NCBI GenBank assembly: GCA_023416655.1
Contig: JAEZHK010000093.1
Location: forward strand, 1-10,312
Reading direction: 5' to 3'
Origin: Bacillota bacterium
GTDB taxonomy: Bacteria; Bacillota; Clostridia; Christensenellales; Aristaeellaceae
DNA: 10,312 bases
How positions within the stretch are numbered: the stretch's first letter is position 1; each line of letters begins with the position of its first letter. This document shows positions 1-5,563 of the stretch, in pieces. The notes below the pieces were generated by a model. That model was given only the letters and a program-made list of their open reading frames with translations. It made no database searches and was not told where the DNA came from. The position numbers and the translations under genes are program-made.

Positions 1-1258
1 GATCGGCAAGGACGGCGACCCGGGCAAGGCGCTCAACAACGGCACCTACCTGACCTGCGGTCTGTTCGCGGTGTTCACGCTGATCGCGACTCTGCTTCCC
101 TCGCACCTGGGCATGTCGTCGCTGGCCGACGCGCTGCGCATCTGGGGCGCGGCGGTGTTTGGCATGGTGGCGGGCATCGTCATCGGCATCACTTCCGACT
201 TCTTCGTCGGCGACGACAAGAAGCCCGTGGCCAAGGTTGCGGAAGCCTGCCAGAACGGCCCGGCCTTCACGATCCTGACCGGTTTCTCCTACGGCCTCTT
301 GTCCACGCTGCCCTCCATGGCGGGCATCGGCCTTGCGGCGCTGGTTTCCTACAAGATCTGTGAGCCCCTCGGCGGCAACTACCCGCTGCTGGGCATCGCG
401 ATGGCGGCCATCGGCATGCTGTCGGTCGTCGGCATGATCATCGCCAACGACGCCTACGGCCCGGTTGTTGACAACGCCCGCGGCCTGGCCGAGATGTGCG
501 GCCTGGGCGAGAAGGTCCTCGAGATCACCGACACGCTGGACGCGGCGGGCAACACCGCCAAGGCCATCACCAAGGGCTTCGCCATCGGCGCCGCCGGCCT
601 GACGGTCATCGCGCTCCTCGGCGCGTTCAAGGAGACCGCTCAGCAGGCGATCGACGCGCTTGGAAGCAGCGTCGTCATCAACTTCAACCTCATGGATCCG
701 CTGGTCTTCTTCGGTGCGCTGGTTGGCGCGGCCATCCCGGCCGTGTTCTCCGCGATGCTGATCCTGGGCGTGGACCGCAACTCCGAACTGATGGTCACCG
801 AAATCCGCCGCCAGTTCAGGGAGATCCCCGGCCTCAAGGAAGGCAAGCCCGGCGTGCATCCCGAGTATGAGAAGTGCATCGACATCGCCACCGTCGGCGC
901 GATCAGAGAGCTGATCCCGGCTGGCCTGATGGCCATCCTCGGCACCCTCGCGGTCGGCTTCATCGGCGGCGTCAACGCCATCGGCGGCTACCTGATGGGC
1001 AACATCATCGTGGGCCTGCTGATCGCCCTGATGATGTCCAACGCCGGCGGACTCTGGGACAACGCCAAGAAGTTCATCGAGTCCGGCAACTTCGGCGGCA
1101 AGGGCAGCTCCGCGCACAAGGCCGCGGTCATCGGCGACACCGTCGGCGACCCCTTCAAGGACACCGCGGGCCCGTCCATCAACACCCAGGTCACCGTCGT
1201 CTCGCTGGTTTCGACGCTGTCGGCCGGTCTGTTCGTGGCCTTCTCCCTGATCAAGTAA
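1..1258 (+). CDS. hppA: Membrane-bound proton-translocating pyrophosphatase, C-terminal part (5' truncated)
   Basis: Hydrolyses pyrophosphate and pumps cations out across the cytoplasmic membrane. The reading frame is already open at position 2 and codes for 418 residues before the TAA; members of this family are roughly 650-800 residues, so about the first third is outside the window. Family hallmarks visible: a pyrophosphate-binding segment beginning DNARGLAEM, the GNTAKAITKG segment (codons from 548), GGLWDNAKK, and near the C-terminus the acidic GDTVGDPFKDTAGPSIN loop. Many hydrophobic helices lie between these. The Lys codon at 560-562 and the Thr codon at 569-571 occupy the two positions that separate K+-independent (Lys, Thr) from K+-dependent (Ala, Gly/Ala) enzymes, so this is predicted to be a K+-independent H+ pump. 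A GTG at position 71 is internal, not a start. The gene ends 14 bases before a strong terminator and seems unrelated to the hydroxyproline genes. Confidence 0.96.
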   Translation, partial: IGKDGDPGKALNNGTYLTCGLFAVFTLIATLLPSHLGMSSLADALRIWGAAVFGMVAGIVIGITSDFFVGDDKKPVAKVAEACQNGPAFTILTGFSYGLLSTLPSMAGIGLAALVSYKICEPLGGNYPLLGIAMAAIGMLSVVGMIIANDAYGPVVDNARGLAEMCGLGEKVLEITDTLDAAGNTAKAITKGFAIGAAGLTVIALLGAFKETAQQAIDALGSSVVINFNLMDPLVFFGALVGAAIPAVFSAMLILGVDRNSELMVTEIRRQFREIPGLKEGKPGVHPEYEKCIDIATVGAIRELIPAGLMAILGTLAVGFIGGVNAIGGYLMGNIIVGLLIALMMSNAGGLWDNAKKFIESGNFGGKGSSAHKAAVIGDTVGDPFKDTAGPSINTQVTVVSLVSTLSAGLFVAFSLIK

Positions 1259-1272
1259 ACCAAGACCCCTTC

Positions 1273-1309
1273 AAGGCGGCGGGAATCCGAGAGGATTTCC
1301 GCCGCCTTT
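1273..1309 (+). terminator. Intrinsic terminator after the pyrophosphatase gene
   Basis: A 16-bp stem (1273-1288 with 1293-1308, one G-U pair, otherwise perfect) closed by the four-base loop gaga, ending in TTT. It lies 14 bases after the hppA stop. The T-run is short, but the stem is long and GC-rich. Confidence 0.85.
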
Positions 1310-1380
1310 CGTATGCGCGAAAATTAACACAGCGCGTGCGATGATCCCGAGCGGCGGATGTGTATCAATAGTACAGGAAC

Positions 1381-1397
1381 ACGCTCAAACTGAGCGT
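1381..1397 (+). repeat. Small hairpin in the leader of the TspO-like gene
   Basis: A perfect 7-bp inverted repeat, acgctca and tgagcgt, around the loop aac. It ends eight bases before the purine-rich ribosome binding region at 1405-1417. It could shape translation of the next gene or be an operator; nothing else supports either. I see no convincing promoter between 1310 and 1424, although the terminator upstream implies there should be one. Confidence 0.45.
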
Positions 1398-1424
1398 AAT
1401 CATGGAAGGAAAGAGGGCTTGCCC

Positions 1425-2213
1425 ATGGGGAACAAGTCGAGAGAGCTTTTGCTCAAGACCGCGGTGGCGGTCGCCTTCGTCGCGATGGTCGTCGTCAACT
1501 ACCTGGCGCAGATGCTGCCGATCAACGGCGTGACCCCCGGCCAGATCTCGGACTCCCTGCCCAACCTGTTCGCGCCCGCCGGGCTGACCTTCTCGATCTG
1601 GGGACTAATCTACCTGCTGCTTGCGGTCTTCACCGTGTACCAGTTTTTCTATAAGCCGGAGGAAGGCCAGCGTTCGCTGGACGGCGTGCGCACCGTGTTC
1701 ATCCTCTCGTCGCTTTTCAACATCGCCTGGATCTTCGCGTGGCATTATCGGGGCTTCGTGCTGTCCATGGCGCTGATGCTCGCGCTGCTCGTGAGCCTGA
1801 TCGTTTTAAACCGCATGCTGGACAGGCGGCGCTTGACCGGCTTTAAGAAGGCGGTCATCGCGCTTCCGTTCAGCATTTACTTCGGCTGGATCACCGTCGC
1901 GACGGTCGCCAACGCGACGGCGCTGCTGGTATCCCTGGGGTGGGACCGGTTCGGCCTGCCGGAGGAGTTCTGGGCCGTGGTCATCCTGCTGATCGCGATG
2001 CTGATCGGGAACGCGACCATGATCACCCGAAAGGACGTCGCCTATGGGCTGGTGCTCCTCTGGGCGTATGCCGGGATTCTGATCAAGCACGTTTCCCCGG
2101 CCAATTTCGCGGGCGCTTACCCTTGGGTGATCGCCGCCGTGATTGCGTGCCTCGTCGCCTACGCCGCCGGGGAATTCTACACCATCCGCTCGTTGCTGCG
2201 TCGGCCCGCCTAG
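1425..2213 (+). CDS. TspO/MBR-like (tryptophan-rich sensory protein family) integral membrane protein
   Basis: A 262-residue, highly hydrophobic protein with about eight predicted membrane helices (roughly residues 10-32, 52-75, 88-107, 109-130, 142-167, 178-196, 202-219, 225-247). Three motifs resemble the TspO/MBR family: FSIWGLIYLLL in helix 2, FNIAWIFAW in helix 3 and FGWITVATVANATA in helix 5. Classical TspO is about 150-160 residues with five helices, so this is the longer variant often annotated as tryptophan-rich sensory protein. The start at 1425 is chosen because GGAAGGAAAGAGGG (1404-1417) precedes it at good spacing; the frame is open upstream to 1341, but that extension is polar, lacks a ribosome binding site and overlaps a hairpin. 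Ligand and role are unknown; TspO proteins elsewhere bind porphyrins or cholesterol. It is flanked by terminators on both sides and so is probably transcribed alone. Confidence 0.75.
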   Translation: MGNKSRELLLKTAVAVAFVAMVVVNYLAQMLPINGVTPGQISDSLPNLFAPAGLTFSIWGLIYLLLAVFTVYQFFYKPEEGQRSLDGVRTVFILSSLFNIAWIFAWHYRGFVLSMALMLALLVSLIVLNRMLDRRRLTGFKKAVIALPFSIYFGWITVATVANATALLVSLGWDRFGLPEEFWAVVILLIAMLIGNATMITRKDVAYGLVLLWAYAGILIKHVSPANFAGAYPWVIAAVIACLVAYAAGEFYTIRSLLRRPA

Positions 2214-2263
2214 CTTGCCGATTGTTGAAAACCCCTTGACCCCGCACAAAGGGATGGGATAGA

Positions 2264-2299
2264 AAATGCAGAGTGCCATGCCACACTCTGCATTTCTTT
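2264..2299 (+). terminator. Intrinsic terminator after the TspO-like gene
   Basis: A perfect 12-bp stem (2264-2275 with 2284-2295) around an eight-base loop, followed by a T-rich run (cttta, then ttcctttt). It lies 50 bases after the TspO-like stop codon. The A-run before the stem would also give it some activity on the other strand. Confidence 0.85.
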
Positions 2300-2317
2300 A
2301 TTCCTTTTATGGGGTTT

Positions 2318-2352
2318 CCAAAGGGCCTCAGGCCCTTTGGCGGGGCTTTTTT
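2318..2352 (+). terminator. Second terminator-like hairpin (ccaaagggcc type)
   Basis: A perfect 10-bp stem (2318-2327 with 2331-2340) around the loop tca, followed by cggggc and a run of six T (2347-2352). It lies 28 bases after the foot of the first terminator and would act as a back-up on the plus strand. It shares its core with the hairpin at 5526-5546 on the other side of the pruA-peptidase pair. Confidence 0.7.
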
Positions 2353-2399
2353 GCCAAGCGCAACCACTGGATTGGAATCAATGCGCTTGGCAAAAAAGC
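2345..2399. repeat. 18-bp perfect inverted repeat with 19-base loop
   Basis: The left arm at 2345-2362 and the right arm at 2382-2399 are exact reverse complements over 18 bases, each containing six T or six A next to gccaagcgca or its complement. The loop is 2363-2381. The T-run of the hairpin at 2318-2352 is part of the left arm, so the two structures compete or act in sequence. The T-run on each strand could terminate transcription only if another hairpin precedes it. It is not flanked by a transposase or by obvious target duplications. Confidence 0.75.
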
Positions 2400-2422
2400 G
2401 GGTTCGGTGCGGCCCTGCCGCA

Positions 2423-2447
2423 AAAAACGCCCCGGTGGGGCGTTTTT
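2423..2447 (-). terminator. Bidirectional intrinsic terminator for the pruA-peptidase unit
   Basis: A perfect 11-bp stem (aaaaacgcccc with ggggcgttttt) around a three-base loop. Read on the minus strand the distal arm ends in six T, an excellent intrinsic terminator, located 67 bases after the peptidase stop codon. On the plus strand it also ends in five T, so it should stop transcription arriving from either side. Confidence 0.88.
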
Positions 2448-2461
2448 AGAACCCCGGAGGT

Positions 2462-2482
2462 CCGGAGGGCAGCGCCCTCCGG
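2462..2482 (-). repeat. Post-stop hairpin (ccggagggc type) after the peptidase gene
   Basis: A perfect 9-bp stem (2462-2470 with 2474-2482) around the loop agc, 32 bases after the peptidase stop codon. No T-run follows on the minus strand. It has the same layout as the hairpin after hypD (5526-5546), but two adjacent A-T pairs are replaced by two G-C pairs. A likely role is 3'-end protection or pausing ahead of the terminator at 2423-2447; this is inference. Confidence 0.65.
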
Positions 2483-2514
2483 CGTTTCCCCCCGGCGTTT
2501 CCCTTCCCCGCCCC

Positions 2515-3765
2515 CTACTTCTTCATCGCGGCTTCGATGTCCGCGATGGAGCGGGGAACGGATTCGGACAGGTTGACGCAGCCGGTTTCGGTGACGAGGC
2601 AGTTGTCCTCCAGCCGGAAGCCGATGCCCCAGTCCTCATTGTAGATGCCGATGTCCACGCAGAACACCATACCGGCGGCGACCGGGCGGGTCATGTCCAC
2701 CACGTCGTGCACGTCAAAGCCCACGTGGTGCGCGCCGCCGTGCCACATGTAGCGGCCGATCTCTTCGTAGTCCTTGACGAGGCCGATGGCTTTGAGCTGC
2801 TCGAAGTTGTACTTGCGGGCGGTCAGGTCCACGTCGGCCATGGGCATGCCGGGCTTGATGACGGAGAACATGTACTGGGATGTGTTCCAGGCGCAGGTGT
2901 AGAGAAGCTCCTGCTCCCTTGAGAACTTGCCGTTTACCGGCCAGCCCCGGGACACGTCGTTGCACTCGTTGTCCCAGATCGCGCCCACGTCGTTCAGGAC
3001 CATGTCGCCGTCGTTCACCGGGCCGGTGTAGGCGTCGTAGTGGATGCAGAAGTTGTTGACGCCCGAGGAGATGATCGGCGGGAAGGCGGGGGTGATGACG
3101 CCGTTTCGGGTCAGCGCGGCGTCGTAGATCGCCTTCAGCTCGTATTCCGCCATGCCAGGCCTGACGGCTCTCATCATGTCCAGAATGCCCTCGCGGGTGA
3201 TGGTCATGGCCTTTCGCATGGCCTCGATCTCGCAGGGCTTCTTGATGGTTCGCAGCGCGCGCAGATGGGGCAGGAGGTTCCGGACCGTCAGGAACGGATA
3301 CTCCTTCGCGGCCTTGGTTGCGAAGCGGTCCGCGTCGCTGTCCGGGTCGCCCGGCTTCAGCCGGTCGATGTCCAGGTACAGCTGCTCGTACAGCCCGGAC
3401 CCCGCCAGCTTGTGGAAGCGCGGGGCGAAATCGTCCACCCACGCGATGGACTCGATGCCCGACAGCGCCTTCGCCTCGTCCGCCTTGACGCGGCGGCCAT
3501 TCCAGCGCTCGAGGTGCGCGTCCGGTGGCAGGATGAAGAGCGTCTCGGTCACTGCTTCGCCCTTCTTCTCGGCCAGGAACACAAATTTCTGCGCGTTTGA
3601 AAGGCCCACGCCCGTCAGGTACGCGAAGTTGCGGTTGGCGAAGAAGCCGTGGTAGGCGTCGGCGGTGCGCCGTAGCGCCTCGCCCGCGAACACCACGATC
3701 AGCGCGTCGCCGGGGATCCTGTCATAGAGCGCGCGGCGGTTCTCGATGTAGAAGCTCTTGTCCAT
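2515..3765 (-). CDS. M24-family Xaa-Pro aminopeptidase / prolidase
   Basis: A 416-residue cytosolic metallopeptidase of the aminopeptidase P/prolidase type, which cleaves the bond before proline (or hydroxyproline) in peptides. There is no signal peptide. An N-terminal creatinase/AMP_N-like domain (about residues 5-130) precedes the pita-bread M24 domain (about 175-400). By motif match to E. coli PepP the metal ligands are Asp259, Asp270 (in NDVSRGWPVNG), His346, Asp371 and Glu386; His342 and His353 match the second-shell histidines. The fourth ligand is normally Glu in a VEPG motif, but here it is Asp in VDIG, an unusual change. The ATG at 3765 is preceded by AAGGAG eight bases away, inside the last codons of pruA; the genes are two bases apart, so they are very probably cotranscribed and translationally coupled. 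Next to hypD and pruA it plausibly frees Pro or Hyp from collagen-like peptides. Whether it acts on dipeptides or longer peptides cannot be told. Confidence 0.93.
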   Translation of the reverse strand: MDKSFYIENRRALYDRIPGDALIVVFAGEALRRTADAYHGFFANRNFAYLTGVGLSNAQKFVFLAEKKGEAVTETLFILPPDAHLERWNGRRVKADEAKALSGIESIAWVDDFAPRFHKLAGSGLYEQLYLDIDRLKPGDPDSDADRFATKAAKEYPFLTVRNLLPHLRALRTIKKPCEIEAMRKAMTITREGILDMMRAVRPGMAEYELKAIYDAALTRNGVITPAFPPIISSGVNNFCIHYDAYTGPVNDGDMVLNDVGAIWDNECNDVSRGWPVNGKFSREQELLYTCAWNTSQYMFSVIKPGMPMADVDLTARKYNFEQLKAIGLVKDYEEIGRYMWHGGAHHVGFDVHDVVDMTRPVAAGMVFCVDIGIYNEDWGIGFRLEDNCLVTETGCVNLSESVPRSIADIEAAMKK

Positions 3766-3767
3766 GC

Positions 3768-5393
3768 TCAGGACTCCTTCATGAACGGATAGCCGATCTC
3801 CTTGGCGGACACGAAGTTCTCCTTGATCGTGCGGGGGCTGATCCAGCGGTAGAGGTTGAGCATGGAGCCCGCCTTGTCGTTGGTGCCGGACGCGCGCGCG
3901 CCGCCGAAGGGCTGCTGGCCGACCACCGCGCCTGTGGGCTTGTCGTTGATGTAGAAGTTGCCCGCGGTGCCGGAGAGCGCCTTTTCCATCTTGACGATGG
4001 CACTCCGGTCTCTCGCGAAGACCGCGCCGGTCAGCGCGTAGGGAGACGCGGTGTCGCAGAGCGCAAGCGCGCCGTCCACGTCCTCATCCGGGTAGACGTA
4101 GAGGGTCAGCACCGGCCCGAAGATCTCCTCGCACAGGGTCTTGAAATCCGGGGTCTTGGCCAGGATCACGGTGGGGCTCACATAGTAGCCCACGGAACCG
4201 TCGTAGGAGCCGCACAGCACCTCCGCGTCCGGGGAGGCGGCGGCGTAGTCGATGTAGGCCTTGATGTTTTCAAAGGAGCTCTTGTCGATCACCGCGCCCA
4301 TGAAGCTGGTGAAGTCGGAGATGTCGCCCACCTTGAGCTTCGCCACTTCGGCGAGCAGCTTTTCTTTGACTTCGCCCCACAGGCTCTCCGGCACGTAGGC
4401 GCGGGAGGCCGCGGAGCACTTCTGGCCCTGGTACTCGAACGCGCCGCGCACCAGCGCCGACACCAGCGCGTCCACATCGGCGGACGGGTGCGCGAACACG
4501 AAGTCCTTGCCGCCGGTCTCGCCCACGAGGCGTGGGTAGTTCTTGTAGGCGCGGATGTTGTCGCCCACCATCTTCCACACGCCGCTGAACACCTCGGTGG
4601 AGCCGGTGAAGTGGAAGCCCGCCATGTCGGGGTCGGTCAAAACGTACTTGGAGAGGTCGCTTCCGCGGCAGGGGATGAAGTTGATCACGCCCTCGGGCAG
4701 CCCCGCCTCCTCCATGAGCTTCATGAAGTAATAGTTGGAGAGCACCGCCGTGGAGGCCGGCTTCCAGAGCACGGTGTTGCCCATGATGGCGGGGGCGGTG
4801 CAGAGGTTGCCGCCGATGGAGGTGAAGTTGAACGGCGACACCGCCACGACGAAGCCGTCGAGGGGCCGGTACTCCAGCCGGTTCCAGATGGTTGCGGCGC
4901 TCGAGGGCTGCTGCTTCATGATCTCCTGGGCGTAGTAGACGTTGAAGCGCAGGAAGTCCGCCATCTCGCAGGCGGAGTCGATCTCGGCCTGATAGCAGGT
5001 CTTACTCTGCCCGAGCATGGTGGCGGCGTTGATCCGGTCGCGCCAGGGCCCGGCCAGTAGGTCCGCGGCCTTCAGGAAGATGGACGCCTTGTGCTCCCAG
5101 GGCATGTCCACCCAGGCGGCCTTCGCGCGCCCCGCCGCTTCCACGGCGGCCTTCAGCTCCGCTTCGCCCGCGCTATGGTACTCCGCGAGGACGTGCTGAT
5201 GGTTGTGGGGCATGACAATTTTGCCCATCGTCCCGGTTCTGACTTCGCGCCCGCCGATGACGATCGGGATTTCGAGCTTCAGCGCCGACTGGCGGGCCAG
5301 CTCCGCCTTCAGGGACGCGCGCTCCGCGCTGCCCGGTAGGTACCCCTTGACCGGCTCGTTCTTGGGCTGCTCCATCATGTAAAACCCGCTCAT
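3768..5393 (-). CDS. pruA: L-glutamate gamma-semialdehyde (1-pyrroline-5-carboxylate) dehydrogenase, ALDH4 type
   Basis: Oxidises P5C, through its open form glutamate semialdehyde, to L-glutamate with NAD+; cytosolic. The predicted protein is 541 residues, matching the ALDH4/group 1 P5C dehydrogenases, which are close to human ALDH4A1 in motif order. Seen: an N-terminal NEPVKGYLPGSAER segment, SPFNF (186-190), WKP (210-212), catalytic Glu292 in GETGGK, nucleophile Cys326 in GQKCSA, EEIFGPV (422-428) and the C-terminal GGARASGTNDKAG signature. The frame is open upstream to 5510, but the ATG at 5393 is preferred: homologues start about ten residues before NEPV, a GGGGG tract lies nearby, and the extension contains a good promoter. 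It stands 170 bases after hypD and two bases before the Xaa-Pro peptidase. No proline dehydrogenase is present, so its P5C most plausibly comes from the neighbouring hydroxyproline dehydratase. The ALDH4 call is firm; the exact start is less so. Confidence 0.95.
   Translation of the reverse strand: MSGFYMMEQPKNEPVKGYLPGSAERASLKAELARQSALKLEIPIVIGGREVRTGTMGKIVMPHNHQHVLAEYHSAGEAELKAAVEAAGRAKAAWVDMPWEHKASIFLKAADLLAGPWRDRINAATMLGQSKTCYQAEIDSACEMADFLRFNVYYAQEIMKQQPSSAATIWNRLEYRPLDGFVVAVSPFNFTSIGGNLCTAPAIMGNTVLWKPASTAVLSNYYFMKLMEEAGLPEGVINFIPCRGSDLSKYVLTDPDMAGFHFTGSTEVFSGVWKMVGDNIRAYKNYPRLVGETGGKDFVFAHPSADVDALVSALVRGAFEYQGQKCSAASRAYVPESLWGEVKEKLLAEVAKLKVGDISDFTSFMGAVIDKSSFENIKAYIDYAAASPDAEVLCGSYDGSVGYYVSPTVILAKTPDFKTLCEEIFGPVLTLYVYPDEDVDGALALCDTASPYALTGAVFARDRSAIVKMEKALSGTAGNFYINDKPTGAVVGQQPFGGARASGTNDKAGSMLNLYRWISPRTIKENFVSAKEIGYPFMKES
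3774..3779 (-). promoter_or_regulatory. Ribosome binding site of the peptidase gene, inside the 3' end of pruA
   Basis: AAGGAG on the minus strand, eight bases before the ATG at 3765. It is formed by the Lys and Glu codons that are next to last in pruA. Ribosomes finishing pruA would expose it, which supports translational coupling of the two genes. Confidence 0.8.
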
Positions 5394-5470
5394 CAAACCA
5401 ACCCCCGCTTTCCATGCAAAATCTTCCGATGGCCTTTTGGCCTTGAACCACTTGTTTGAGTCCCTCTGGA

Positions 5471-5500
5471 ATCCTATCACTTTTCCCTGTGTGGGGTCAA
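5471..5500 (-). promoter_or_regulatory. Candidate sigma-A promoter for pruA-peptidase
   Basis: On the minus strand TTGACC (5495-5500) is separated by 18 bp from TAGGAT (5471-5476). The -35 matches the consensus at five of six bases and the -10 at four of six. Transcription would start near 5464, giving a leader of about 70 bases to the ATG at 5393. It suggests pruA and the peptidase can be expressed apart from hypE-hypD. Confidence 0.55.
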
Positions 5501-5525
5501 GGGGCATCATGTCCCTTGCGGGATT

Positions 5526-5546
5526 CCAAAGGGCGGAGCCCTTTGG
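5526..5546 (-). repeat. Post-stop hairpin (ccaaagggc type) after hypD
   Basis: A perfect 9-bp stem (5526-5534 with 5538-5546) around the loop gga, 17 bases after the hypD stop codon. No T-run follows on the minus strand, so it is at best a weak terminator and may instead protect or stabilise the hypE-hypD message. Its core is the same as that of the hairpin at 2318-2340. Confidence 0.65.
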
Positions 5547-5563
5547 CGTTCCCCTCGTTCCCC

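Larger units (their letters stand above)
2214..2514. other. Convergent intergenic region packed with hairpins, no gene
   Basis: About 300 bases between two convergent genes with no credible coding sequence. It holds five separate inverted repeats: 2264-2295, 2318-2340, 2345-2399, 2423-2447 and 2462-2482, plus a 12-base tandem repeat (2479-2490 and 2492-2503). The first serves the TspO-like gene, and the last two lie just after the peptidase gene on the minus strand. No tRNA, known small RNA or riboswitch pattern was recognised. Confidence 0.8.

Noticed and set aside
1341..1424. A 28-residue N-terminal extension of the TspO-like protein
   Set aside because: It is polar, precedes a well-placed ribosome binding site for the ATG at 1425, and overlaps a small hairpin.
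2264..2447. A riboswitch, CRISPR array or small RNA gene in the convergent gap
   Set aside because: The repeats are hairpins of different sequence and spacing that act as terminators. No regular repeat-spacer pattern, aptamer core or promoter for a small RNA was seen.
3597..5060. A 487-codon open frame on the plus strand opposite pruA
   Set aside because: It is antisense to a clearly recognised dehydrogenase, is rich in Arg, Gly, Val and His, has no known motif, and is explained by the high GC of third codon positions in pruA.
5394..5510. A 39-residue N-terminal extension of PruA
   Set aside because: No homologous segment is expected there, the translation is unlike ALDH4 N-termini, and the DNA contains a promoter-like pair. 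The ATG at 5393 fits family length.
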